Source of the DNA: Paracidovorax citrulli
Lineage (GTDB): Bacteria; Pseudomonadota; Gammaproteobacteria; Burkholderiales; Burkholderiaceae_C
Direction of reading: 5' to 3'
DNA: 64,000 bases
Assembly: GCF_900100305.1 (NCBI RefSeq)
Contig: NZ_FNEY01000020.1
Location: 1 to 64,000 of the forward strand
How positions within the stretch are numbered: position 1 is the stretch's first letter; the number at the start of each line of letters is the position of its first letter. This document shows, piece by piece, positions 47,556 to 56,007 of this stretch. A program made the position numbers and the translations under genes. Under the pieces are notes generated by a model. The model was not told where the DNA came from. It saw only the letters and a program-made list of their open reading frames with translations, and made no database searches.

Positions 47556-48698
47556 TCAATGGACCATGCCCTGTCGAGAAAAGCGCGTGATCCACAGCTC
47601 GGAAATGAATCTCTTCGCATCGTCGCCCAGTTCCACCACCCGGTCCCGGGGGGCGTCGCCGATCCTGGAGAGCGCGAAGAGCAGCTCGGCCTGCACGAGG
47701 TCGATGAAGGGCCCGACCACGCCTCCGTGCATGAAATTGGCCGACTTGCCCTCGTTGCAGAGGAAGAACTGGTTGCCCTGCGCGTTCACCTGCAGCACGT
47801 GCCTGTGCCCGCCGGGGCTCGCGCTGGCGATCATGTCCTGGTGGTTCTCGATCTCGTCGTCGGCCGACGTGGCGGTGAAGATGTAGGCATCGCGCCGGAT
47901 GGCGCCCAGGTCGGACGTTCCGATGGACCGGTTGCCGGTCGCGCAGAAAATGAGTTCCGCCGTCCTCAAAAGTTCGTGCTTCGGCCCGGTGTGGTAGCCG
48001 TGCGCCAGGGCCAGCACCTGGCGGATCGGGTTCGTGTCGTACACGTCGACGCGAACGCCTTTGGCATGCAGGTGCCGGGCAATGCTCGATCCGATCTTCC
48101 CGTAGCCCAGTACCAGCGCCCTGCGGCCGGTCAGGATGTTCCCCAGTTCCCGCAGCAGGGCCTCGGCGGAAAACGTGATGGCCTGGCCGACCAGGAAATC
48201 CTCCGGCTCCTTGAGCTTGCTCCTGGCCACGGACATGACGGGACAGGGAAACATGGCGCCCCCGCCCGCCCGGATGCTGCGCAGTGCGGCGTCGTACTTC
48301 TGGTGTCCGTTCTCGGTGTCCTCGACGATGCCCACCAGTTGCGAGGGAAATGCCTTTTTCAGGGCGGCCAGGATGCTCGAGAAATAGCCCCCGGTATCGA
48401 TGGCCGCGAAAGGCTCCTCCCCGATCAGGCTGCGCAGGTGCGCAATGAAGCCGAGCGCGTTCTGCTGGATCCTGTCCCGCGTGTAGTGGATCACCGGTAC
48501 ATGCTCCTCGATCACGCGGCAGGTGGGCTCGTGCAGGGAACTGGGCTTGGGAATGACCGCCGCCAGGGGCAGGCGTTCGTGGATGCCGAGGACGAAATTC
48601 TCGCTCCCGGGAACGATGTGGGTCACGAGGACCAGCTTGCCCGCCCGCCTGGGAACGCTGCTGTCCAGAACCGCCTGGAAGAATGCTTTGGAATCCAT
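47556..48698 (-). CDS. S-adenosylhomocysteine hydrolase-like NAD-binding protein with altered active site
   Basis: A 380-residue relative of SAHH, shorter than the usual 430-470. The NAD-binding core is well preserved: TGRRALVLGYGKIGSSIARHLHAKGVRVDVYDTNP (GYGKIG at 198-203) and the closing EGKSANFMHGGVVGPFIDLVQAELL, which parallels EGRLVNLGCAxGHPS in SAHH. The Lys and Asp pair of true SAHH (TKSKFDN) reads ARSKLKE (158-164), so Lys becomes Arg159 and Asp becomes Lys163. The upstream substrate loop with the catalytic His is not recognisable. It keeps DTGG and VEDTENG, aligned with DDGG and EETTTG. A different nucleoside or thioether substrate is likely. Overlaps the Nudix gene by 76 bases. Confidence 0.7.
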   Translation of the reverse strand: MDSKAFFQAVLDSSVPRRAGKLVLVTHIVPGSENFVLGIHERLPLAAVIPKPSSLHEPTCRVIEEHVPVIHYTRDRIQQNALGFIAHLRSLIGEEPFAAIDTGGYFSSILAALKKAFPSQLVGIVEDTENGHQKYDAALRSIRAGGGAMFPCPVMSVARSKLKEPEDFLVGQAITFSAEALLRELGNILTGRRALVLGYGKIGSSIARHLHAKGVRVDVYDTNPIRQVLALAHGYHTGPKHELLRTAELIFCATGNRSIGTSDLGAIRRDAYIFTATSADDEIENHQDMIASASPGGHRHVLQVNAQGNQFFLCNEGKSANFMHGGVVGPFIDLVQAELLFALSRIGDAPRDRVVELGDDAKRFISELWITRFSRQGMVH

Positions 48699-49279
48699 GG
48701 CGGATCAGGCGGCCAGGCCGTGGCGGGCAATCTTCTGGCCAAACCTTCGCCGGACACCGCGGAAATCTCCGTCCACTGGCATGGGTGATTTTCCGCGCCG
48801 CGGAGAATGGGTTTCGACTCATCCCTCACCAGCAGGTAACGGAAATCGAAATGCATGTGGGCCGGCTCTCCCTTGGCGGGATTTTCGGGAATGGCATGGA
48901 TGTCGATGTCCAGCGGGATTCCCGCCTTGAGATGCCATGGATGGGGAAAGGTGGCGATGCCCGTTTCTTCCTGGACTTCCCGGATGGCGGCATCGAGAGG
49001 CGCCTCGGAGGATTCGACATGGCCGCCGGGCTGGAGCCATCGCTTCAGGTAGGGATGGAACACGAGCAGCACGGTGTCGCGCGAGAGGACGATGCCGCTG
49101 GCGGTCACGTGGCCAGGCCATGTCCTGCGCCGGGTGATGTCCCCTCCCTTGTGCAATTGCTCCGTCAGCGGTACCAGCGCACCGGATTCCGACGGATATT
49201 CCCGGAGATATTCATCGACGATACACCCCAGATCCGAAGGCACGCCATGGCGCTCATCGTTTTCCAGCCTCTCGTTCAT
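48623..49279 (-). CDS. Nudix hydrolase, first gene of the SAHH-like operon
   Basis: A 218-residue protein with a complete Nudix box, GGHVESSEAPLDAAIREVQEETGI, matching GX5EX7REUXEEXGU without gaps. A preceding HVTASGIVLSRDTVLLVFHPYLKRWLQPG gives the family core. Nudix enzymes hydrolyse nucleoside diphosphates linked to other groups. The C-terminal 25 residues overlap the start of the SAHH-like gene (76 bases) in another frame and may be extra. The start MNERLENDER is the only ATG placing a full fold. Its partner suggests a nucleotide- or nucleoside-related pathway. Confidence 0.85.
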   Translation of the reverse strand: MNERLENDERHGVPSDLGCIVDEYLREYPSESGALVPLTEQLHKGGDITRRRTWPGHVTASGIVLSRDTVLLVFHPYLKRWLQPGGHVESSEAPLDAAIREVQEETGIATFPHPWHLKAGIPLDIDIHAIPENPAKGEPAHMHFDFRYLLVRDESKPILRGAENHPCQWTEISAVSGEGLARRLPATAWPPDPPWIPKHSSRRFWTAAFPGGRASWSS

Positions 49280-49350
49280 TGGCAGATCAGTTCCAGAATT
49301 TGAGCAGCCCTGGAATCTAGCAGGCCGCGGCGCAGGGGCAGCCGATCGCC

Positions 49351-49385
49351 ATTCATATTCCCGGTAAACAAAATTTATGAATATG
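49351..49385. repeat. AT-rich inverted repeat upstream of the Nudix operon
   Basis: ATTCATATTC (49351-49360) and TATGAATATG (49376-49385) contain perfect 7-bp inverted arms (ATTCATA/TATGAAT and CATATTC/GAATATG). They sit 70-105 bases before the Nudix start in an AT-rich patch inside GC-rich DNA. It could be an operator for an unknown regulator of the operon. Confidence 0.4.
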
Positions 49386-49572
49386 CCCTTTCGTGGCGGC
49401 AGTGCCTGCGGAGAGGACCGAGGCATGCAGCGCCATCACCTCCGGCTCCGCCATCCGGGCCATTCGCGCCGCGGCAGCGGCATTCCGTCGCGTTCTCCTG
49501 GCCCGCGCGAAGGCGGCCGCGCACAGTGAAGGCATGGAGAGCACGTCGCATTCTCCGCAGGAGCCCGGAACC

Positions 49573-49917
49573 ATGGCACATCATCCCTTTTGTCTTCCCG
49601 CGCGCACGCTGCTGCGCGCAGCCGCCTTCTGCGCCGGCACCCTGCTGGCCGCCACGTCCGCCACCGCGCAGACGGCCGCCCCGGCGCCCCAAGGCGTGGG
49701 TACCGCAGCCCGGCCGGGCACGGGCGCATCGGACAAGCAGCACGGCCGCACGCGTGCCGACGTGATCGCGGAACTGGCGTGCGCCCAGGCGTCCGGCGAA
49801 CTGGAATCCATGGCGCTGCAGGGCTACGGCGTCGAAGGCCGCCCCATCGACCGCAGCGTTCCCGAATGCGCGCAGCAGCGCGTGCTCGCCTCGGGAGACA
49901 CGGCGCAGCCCCGCTGA
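49573..49917 (+). CDS. DUF4148-like exported small protein
   Basis: A 114-residue protein with a signal peptide (LLRAAAFCAGTLLAATSATAQ) and a mature part of about 80 residues. The phrase RADVIAELACAQASGELESMALQGYG follows the DUF4148 pattern (K/R-T-R-A-x-V-x-A-E-L), common in Burkholderiales periplasmic proteins of unknown function. It ends with a Cys-containing segment. A GGAG lies 8 bases before the ATG, which selects this start over an earlier in-frame ATG. It is convergent with the alpha-E gene. Confidence 0.65.
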   Translation: MAHHPFCLPARTLLRAAAFCAGTLLAATSATAQTAAPAPQGVGTAARPGTGASDKQHGRTRADVIAELACAQASGELESMALQGYGVEGRPIDRSVPECAQQRVLASGDTAQPR

Positions 49918-49968
49918 CCCGCCCCGCCCCCGGGGAGAGCGTCGCGCGGGCCGGCCCGGCGGGCGGAC

Positions 49969-50943
49969 TCAGGCCGGAACGGGCACCAGGAAATCCCGGC
50001 TGATGCCCGCGCCCAGGTCGTTCACGCGGTCCAGGAACTGCGTGAGGTAGGCATGCAGCCCGGTGGCCAGGATCTCGTCGATGCGGCCGTAGCGCAAGTC
50101 GGCCAGCAGGCGCCCGGCCTTGCGCTGCGTCTCCGCCGACTGGTCGTTGGCGACCACGGCGAGGTTGTCCGCCACCTCGCGCAGGCTGGCGTGCAGCGAG
50201 CGCGGCATGTCGGCCCGCAGCATGAGCAGGTCGGCCACGCGCTCGGGCGTGATCACGTCGCGGTACACCTTGCGGTACACCTCGAACGCCGACACGCTGC
50301 GCAGGATCGCGCTCCAGTGGTAGAAGTCGAACTCCTGCGGCGCTGCCCGGCCGCGCTCGCGCATCGCCGAGCCGTGGAAGTCGCTCTGCACGGCATGGAA
50401 TTTCACGTCCAGCAGCCGTGCCGTGTTGTCGGCCCGCTCCAGGAAGGTGCCCAGGCGCAGGAAGTGGAAGGCCTCGTCCTGCAGCATGGTGCCCAGCGTC
50501 ACGCCCCGCGAGAGGTGCGAGCGGTACTTCACCCATTCGAAGAACGCCCCCGGGTCGCGCTCGAAATCCCGGCCCTGCAGCTGCCGGTGCAGCTCCAGCC
50601 AGGTCTGGTTCTGCGTCTCCCATATCTCGGTGGTCAGCGCGCCGCGCACCGCGCGCGCGTTCTCGCGGGCCGCGCGCAGGCAGGAGAGGATGGACGACGG
50701 GTTGTCGCCGTCGCGCACCATGAACTCCAGCACGCCCTCGCGCGTGACCTCGCCATGGCGCGCGGTATAGGCCGGGATCAGCTCGCTGATCGACAGCAGC
50801 CCCAGCCAGCTCTCCTGCGCCACGTCGGCCGATTGCGGCAGCAGCGAGGTCTCGTAGCTGACGTTCAGCATGCGGGCGGTGTTCTCGGCCCGCTCAGTGT
50901 AGCGGGACATCCAGAACAGATGATCGGCAGTACGGCTCAGCAT
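49969..50943 (-). CDS. Alpha-E domain (DUF403) protein
   Basis: A 324-residue all-helical protein beginning MLSRTADHLFWMSRYTERAENTARML, the unmistakable alpha-E start. DUF403 proteins almost always accompany a circularly permuted ATP-grasp ligase, here only one base upstream, so the two are cotranscribed and probably form an enzyme and partner making a peptide-like product. Other organisms add a transglutaminase; none is next to this pair. The pathway is not established. Confidence 0.9.
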   Translation of the reverse strand: MLSRTADHLFWMSRYTERAENTARMLNVSYETSLLPQSADVAQESWLGLLSISELIPAYTARHGEVTREGVLEFMVRDGDNPSSILSCLRAARENARAVRGALTTEIWETQNQTWLELHRQLQGRDFERDPGAFFEWVKYRSHLSRGVTLGTMLQDEAFHFLRLGTFLERADNTARLLDVKFHAVQSDFHGSAMRERGRAAPQEFDFYHWSAILRSVSAFEVYRKVYRDVITPERVADLLMLRADMPRSLHASLREVADNLAVVANDQSAETQRKAGRLLADLRYGRIDEILATGLHAYLTQFLDRVNDLGAGISRDFLVPVPA

Positions 50944-50944
50944 C

Positions 50945-52501
50945 TCACTTCCCTCCCATCGACTGCGACATGGCCATGGCGCCCGGGGCGCCCAGGGTCT
51001 GGGTCATGGCACCCATGGACTGCGACAGGCCCGCGGCGGGCGTGCCGTTGGCGTCGCCGTCGCCCAGCACCCAGGTGTCCTTGGTGCCGCCGCCCTGCGA
51101 TGAATTGACGACCAGCGAACCCTCCTTCAGCGCCACGCGCGTGAGACCGCCGGCCACCATCTGCACCTTCTGGCCAGAGAGCACGAAGGGCCGCAGGTCG
51201 ATGTGGCGCGGGGCGATGCCCGATTCCACGTAGGTGGGGCAGCTCGAGAGCGACAGCGTGGGCTGCGCGATGTAGCCGGCCGGGTTCGCCAGCAGCGCGC
51301 CGCGGAACTCCTCGATTTCCGCCTTGGTCGCGGCCGGGCCGATCAGCATGCCGTAGCCGCCCGCGCCGTGCACTTCCTTCACCACCAGCTCGTGCAGGTG
51401 GTCCAGCACGTACCGCAGGTCGTCCTGCTTGCGGCACATCCAGGTGGGCACGTTCGCCAGGATGGGCTCTTCGCCCAGGTAGAAGCGGATCATCTCCGGC
51501 ACGTACGGATAGACGGACTTGTCGTCCGCGATGCCCGTGCCCACGGCATTGCAGATCGCCACGTTGCCCGCGCGGTACGCAGCCATGAGGCCGGCGCAGC
51601 CCAGCGTGGACGCAGGACGGAAGACCTGCGGATCGAGGAAGTCGTCGTCCACGCGGCGGTAGATCACATCCACGCGCTGCAGCCCGCGCGTGGTGCGCAT
51701 GTAGACGAAGTTCTCCTTGACGACCAGGTCCTGCCCCTCGACCAGCTCCACGCCCATCTGCTGCGCGAGGAAGGCATGCTCGAAGTACGCGCTGTTGTAC
51801 ATGCCCGGGGTGAGCACCACCACCGTGGGCTCGGCCGCGCCGGCCGGCGCGCTGGCGCGCAGCGTGTCCAGCAGCAGGTCGGGGTAGTGGGCCACGGGCG
51901 CCACGCGGTGGCTGCGGAACAGTTCGGGGAAGAGCCGCATCATCATCTTGCGGTTCTCCAGCATGTACGACACGCCCGAGGGCACGCGCAGGTTGTCCTC
52001 CAGCACGTAGTAGATGCCGTTGCCCTGCCCGTCCGGCGCGCGCACGATGTCGATGCCGGCGATGTGGGCGTACACGTCGCACGGCACGTCCACGCCCGCC
52101 ATCTCGGGGCGGAACTGCGCATTGCCCACGATCAGGTCGGACGGCACGATGCCCGCGCGCAGGATGTCCTGGCCATGGTAGATGTCGTGGATGAAGCGGT
52201 TGAGCGCCGTCACCCGCTGCACGAGCCCCTGCTGCATGCGCGCCCATTCGTGGGCGGGAATGATGCGGGGGATCAGGTCGAAGGGGATGAGCCGCTCGGT
52301 GCCGGCCCCGTTCTCGTCCTTGGCGCCATAGACCGCGAAGGTGATGCCCACGCGGCGGAAGATCATCTCGGCCTCGGCGCGGCGCGCCTGCATCGCCTCG
52401 GCCGGCTGGCGCGACAGCCACTGGCCGTAGCGCTGGTAGTGGGGGCGCACATCGCTGCCATCGAAGGGCAGCATCTCGTACATCTCGTCGAACTTCTGCA
52501 T
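50945..52501 (-). CDS. Circularly permuted type 2 ATP-grasp protein
   Basis: A 518-residue protein of the DUF404/DUF407 ATP-grasp type. Conserved stretches include RVGITFAVYG, LNRFIHDIYHGQDILRAGIVP, YYVLEDNLRVPSGVSYMLENR, RRVDDDFLDPQVF and KEVHGAGGYGMLIGP. ATP-grasp ligases form amide bonds using ATP. The start MQKFDEM has AGGAGG 8 bases upstream. An earlier in-frame ATG lacks such a site. The C-terminus has a Met/Gly/Ser-rich tail (MGAMTQTLGAPGAMAMSQSMGG) of unknown role. It is cotranscribed with the alpha-E gene. Confidence 0.9.
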   Translation of the reverse strand: MQKFDEMYEMLPFDGSDVRPHYQRYGQWLSRQPAEAMQARRAEAEMIFRRVGITFAVYGAKDENGAGTERLIPFDLIPRIIPAHEWARMQQGLVQRVTALNRFIHDIYHGQDILRAGIVPSDLIVGNAQFRPEMAGVDVPCDVYAHIAGIDIVRAPDGQGNGIYYVLEDNLRVPSGVSYMLENRKMMMRLFPELFRSHRVAPVAHYPDLLLDTLRASAPAGAAEPTVVVLTPGMYNSAYFEHAFLAQQMGVELVEGQDLVVKENFVYMRTTRGLQRVDVIYRRVDDDFLDPQVFRPASTLGCAGLMAAYRAGNVAICNAVGTGIADDKSVYPYVPEMIRFYLGEEPILANVPTWMCRKQDDLRYVLDHLHELVVKEVHGAGGYGMLIGPAATKAEIEEFRGALLANPAGYIAQPTLSLSSCPTYVESGIAPRHIDLRPFVLSGQKVQMVAGGLTRVALKEGSLVVNSSQGGGTKDTWVLGDGDANGTPAAGLSQSMGAMTQTLGAPGAMAMSQSMGGK

Positions 52502-52594
52502 CAGTGGTGCCTCCTGCAGCCAGCATAGCAAGTTGCAAGCCTGCCAGGCCGCCGGTCGCGCGCCCCGTGCGCGGGGCTTCGCCGGATTCCGCTG

Positions 52595-55441
52595 TCAGAA
52601 AGGATCCGCCACCTCCACGGCGGCCGCGGCCGCGGCCGAGGCCGCGGAAGGCGGCGCATGGTGCCAGTAGCGCCGCGCGGCTTCGCGCTCGCACCGCCAG
52701 CGCAGCGGCCGCGCGGACTGCCAGGACCACGCGCCGCAGGAGGGCGAATCCACCAGCCGCGCCCCGCGCTCCGCATAGCGCGCCAGCACGTCCGGCGCCG
52801 GGTGCCCGTAGCGGTTGCGGTGGCCCGCCTGCACCACGGCAGTGCGCGGCCGCACGGCGTCCAGCAGCGCCGGGCCAGAGGACGTTCGGCTGCCGTGGTG
52901 GGGCACCAGCAGCACGTCGGCCGGCACCAGCGCGCCCCGCGCGGCCAGGGCGGCCTCTTGCGCCCGGCCGATGTCGCCGGCCAGCAGCGCCGACGCGCCG
53001 GGCGCCGAGATGCGCAGCACGCAGCTCACCGCATTGGTCCGGTCTTCACGTCCCGCCGGTGCGCCCGTGTCTGCCCCGCCACCGTCCAGTGCGCCCAGGG
53101 GCGGATGCAGCACCTCGAAACGCACCCCGTCCCACGTCCACTGCCGGCCCGCCTCGCAGCGGGTGATGACGCGCGCACCCCGAGCCTCCAGCGGATGGCC
53201 GGGCTCCAGCGATCCCCACAGGTCCGCGCCCGGGTGCGCGGCCAGCACCGCCGCCGCACCGCCCGTGTGGTCGGTATCGCGATGGCTGAGCATCACCCGG
53301 TCCAGCCGCTCGCCACCCGCGCGCAGCAGCGGCACCAGCACCCGGTCGCCGGCATCGCTCTGCATGCCGTAGCGCGGCCCCGCGTCGTAGAGCAGCGCAT
53401 GGCCGGCCGTGCGCACCAGCACCGCGCTGCCCTGGCCCACGTCGGGCGCCAGCAGCTCGAACTGGCCCGCCCCGGGCCGCGCCGGATGCCACCACAGCAC
53501 CGGCAGCAGCAGCGGCAGGCCCATCAGGCGCAGCGCCCAGGGCAGACGCATCACCAGCAGCATGCCGCCCGCCATGCCGGCCACGCCCGCCCACAGCGGC
53601 GCCGCCGGCAGCGAAACCGTGGCCCAGGGCCAGGCGGCCAGCCACTGCAACCCTTCCGCGAACGGCCGCAGGCAGGCCGCCGCCGCCGACCACAGCGGCG
53701 CCCACAGCACACCCAGCAGCGCCAGCGGCGTGACGACCAGCGTCATCCACGGGATCGCCACCAGGTTCGCCGCGAAGCCCACCACCGATATCTGCCCGAA
53801 CAGCAGCACCGTGAGCGGCGTCAGCGCCAGCGTCACCACCCCCTGCTCGCGCAACAGGGACAGCACGCGTGCGCGCAGGCGTCCGGCCGCGCGCGCGGCC
53901 GGCACCACCTCGGGCGGCGTGGCGGCGTCGGACGCGAACAGCACGCCCACCGCCACGAAGCTGAGCCAGAAGCCCGCCTGCAGCAGCGCCCACGGATCGG
54001 CCGCCACCACCGCCGCGCAGGCCAGCAGCCAGACCTGCGGCCAGGGCCAGCGCCGCCCCGAAAGCCGCAGCGCGCCGACCACCGCCAGCATGCACACCGT
54101 GCGCTGCGCCGGCACCGCCCAGCCGCTGAACAGCGCATACGCCGCCGCCAGCAGCACCCCGCCCGCCAGCGCCGCCCAGGGCGCCGGCACCGCCAGGCAC
54201 AGCAGCGCCGAGCGCCGCCACAGCCAGCCCACCACTGCCGCGGCGACCCAGGCGAACAGGGTGATGTGCAGCCCGGAAATGCTCACCAGATGCGCCACGC
54301 CCGTCGCGCGGAATACGTCCCAGTCGGCCCGGTCGATCGCACGCTGGTCGCCCGTCACCAGGGCCGCCACCACGCCCGCGGCACGCCGCCGGGCCAGGTC
54401 CTGCGGATCGGTGTCCGCCCCGGCCACCTGCGGCGGCGCCAGCCGGGCGAGGATGGCATCGCGCACCCGCTGCCGCGCCTGCTCCACCGGGTGCCGCCAC
54501 CAGGGCGCTGCCTCCAGCCGCACCGGCCACCCGGCGCGGGCGCCCGCCTGCACGGAACCCGTGGCTTGCACGCCCTGCTCCCACAGCCAGAGCTCGGCAT
54601 CGAAGCCGCCCGGATTGCGCAGGCCGTGCGGGGCGTTGAGGCGCACCGTCATCTCCCACCGTTCGCCCACGCGGGCGGCCGGCACGGGTGGGGAGACAGG
54701 TGCCGGCGAGGACGAAGACGGGGCCAGTGCCGCGTCCGGCATGCCCACGGATGCGGCTGCGGCCCGGGCCTTCGTCCGGGTGCCGTCCGCCTGGCGTGCG
54801 AACCAGGGTGCCCCGGAAGACCACGACACATCGACCAGCGGCGGCAGCCGCACGGGCCGGCCGGGCGCATGGCGTGCGCCGGCACCGCCCTCCGCCTCCG
54901 GGCGGTCCTTCCGGCCGCCGCGCTGCGGGCGCAGTCCCCCGGAACGCGGCCGGCCGCCACCCTGCTCCGCGAGCCACGCCGACTCCACCTCCAGCCGCAG
55001 GCGCACGCCCGCGTCGGTGGGTTGCGGCATCGCCGCCACCACCGCGACGATGCGCAGATCGCGCCCCTCCAGGGCCGGGTCCAGCGCATCCGACAGATAG
55101 GCGCCAGCGCGCAGGCCGCAGACCGCGAACGCCGCCAGCGCCATGGCGCAGAAGGCCAGCCATTGCGGTGCGGAAGCCGGCAGTGCATGGGCCGCCGGCC
55201 CGCGCCGCCGCCGGCCCAGGCGCCGGGCCAGCACCACCGCGGCCACGCCCGCCAGCAGCAGTGCCGCATACACGCGCGCCGGCCAGAGCGCGGGCTGCAT
55301 CAGCTGCAGCAACGCACCGGCAATGCTGCCCAGCAGCAGGGCGGGCCAGAGCCAGCCTCCGGCCTCGACGACGGGGCTGGATGGCGGGGCAGGCGCAGAA
55401 GGAGGGACGGGCGGCGTGGCGGAGGAAGCGGGCCGGCTCAT
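52595..55441 (-). CDS. comEC: ComEC/Rec2 DNA uptake channel
   Basis: A 948-residue inner-membrane protein that passes single-stranded DNA during natural transformation. An N-terminal DUF4131-like region with early helices precedes the Competence domain (WDVFRATGVAHLVSISGLHITLFAWVAAAVVGWL and downstream helices). A metallo-beta-lactamase-like domain follows (ELLAPDVGQGSAVLVRTAGHALLYDAGP, then SHRDTDHTGG with metal ligands HxDxDH). Two low-complexity Pro-, Gly- and Arg-rich stretches lie at about 150-230. It suggests competence in the host. Transcribed alone. Confidence 0.93.
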   Translation of the reverse strand: MSRPASSATPPVPPSAPAPPSSPVVEAGGWLWPALLLGSIAGALLQLMQPALWPARVYAALLLAGVAAVVLARRLGRRRRGPAAHALPASAPQWLAFCAMALAAFAVCGLRAGAYLSDALDPALEGRDLRIVAVVAAMPQPTDAGVRLRLEVESAWLAEQGGGRPRSGGLRPQRGGRKDRPEAEGGAGARHAPGRPVRLPPLVDVSWSSGAPWFARQADGTRTKARAAAASVGMPDAALAPSSSSPAPVSPPVPAARVGERWEMTVRLNAPHGLRNPGGFDAELWLWEQGVQATGSVQAGARAGWPVRLEAAPWWRHPVEQARQRVRDAILARLAPPQVAGADTDPQDLARRRAAGVVAALVTGDQRAIDRADWDVFRATGVAHLVSISGLHITLFAWVAAAVVGWLWRRSALLCLAVPAPWAALAGGVLLAAAYALFSGWAVPAQRTVCMLAVVGALRLSGRRWPWPQVWLLACAAVVAADPWALLQAGFWLSFVAVGVLFASDAATPPEVVPAARAAGRLRARVLSLLREQGVVTLALTPLTVLLFGQISVVGFAANLVAIPWMTLVVTPLALLGVLWAPLWSAAAACLRPFAEGLQWLAAWPWATVSLPAAPLWAGVAGMAGGMLLVMRLPWALRLMGLPLLLPVLWWHPARPGAGQFELLAPDVGQGSAVLVRTAGHALLYDAGPRYGMQSDAGDRVLVPLLRAGGERLDRVMLSHRDTDHTGGAAAVLAAHPGADLWGSLEPGHPLEARGARVITRCEAGRQWTWDGVRFEVLHPPLGALDGGGADTGAPAGREDRTNAVSCVLRISAPGASALLAGDIGRAQEAALAARGALVPADVLLVPHHGSRTSSGPALLDAVRPRTAVVQAGHRNRYGHPAPDVLARYAERGARLVDSPSCGAWSWQSARPLRWRCEREAARRYWHHAPPSAASAAAAAAVEVADPF

Positions 55442-55548
55442 GGGGCCCTGATGCTAGGGCCGGCAACAGGCCGCGGACTGCGAGAAAACGGCATGCAGGG
55501 CATGCCGATCCGTGAGGCAGGGGCGACGCCCTGCGGGGCCCGTGACCG

Positions 55549-56007
55549 TTATTGCACTGCGATCAGCAGCCACCCCGGCCGCCACCACCGCGCCCTGCGC
55601 CGCGCAGGATACGGAGGACCATGCCATTGCCTGCGAGGCGTCCGGGCCACCTCGACGCTCCACAGGCGCCCGTCATTGAAGAAGGTGAAACGCACCGTCC
55701 GGGGAGCTGCCAGCACGGCGTTCGCGAAGATGGCCGGCGTATAGGGCGCGGACAGTTCGACAGCGTCCAGCACCCGTCCGTCCCGCGCAATCCAATGGAC
55801 ATGCAGCGCCTCTTCGTAAGGCGTGTTTTCCGTGGTGAAGACAAGATAGCCGTCAACAGCCTCGAACTGGGCCTCCATCACGGCACCCGGCAGGTCGAGG
55901 AGAATGTCCCCGTCCTCGCGATGCCGCAGGCAGAGCCGGGGGGGAGTTGCGTCGCTGGTGGTATTGCATTCCACAGAGAACGCAGACGATGGCTGGAGAG
56001 CCTGCAT
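55549..56007 (-). CDS. Putative partner (immunity-like) protein, 152 aa
   Basis: Not recognised. The gene starts on the last base of the upstream stop (TGATG), which ties it closely to the glycine-zipper gene. The protein is mixed beta: LCLRHREDGDILLDLPG, FEAVDGYLVFTTENTPYEEALHVHWI, and FTFFNDGRLWSVEVA. It is likely a soluble or membrane-associated beta protein ending with WLLIAVQ. A small stable protein downstream of a candidate membrane-acting toxin is the usual place for an immunity protein, but there is no family match to prove it. Confidence 0.5.
   Translation of the reverse strand: MQALQPSSAFSVECNTTSDATPPRLCLRHREDGDILLDLPGAVMEAQFEAVDGYLVFTTENTPYEEALHVHWIARDGRVLDAVELSAPYTPAIFANAVLAAPRTVRFTFFNDGRLWSVEVARTPRRQWHGPPYPARRRARWWRPGWLLIAVQ

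Noticed and set aside
52658..55744. 1028-codon open frame on the plus strand over comEC
   Set aside because: Arg/Pro/Gln-rich antisense shadow of comEC with no domain; comEC carries intact catalytic motifs on the other strand.
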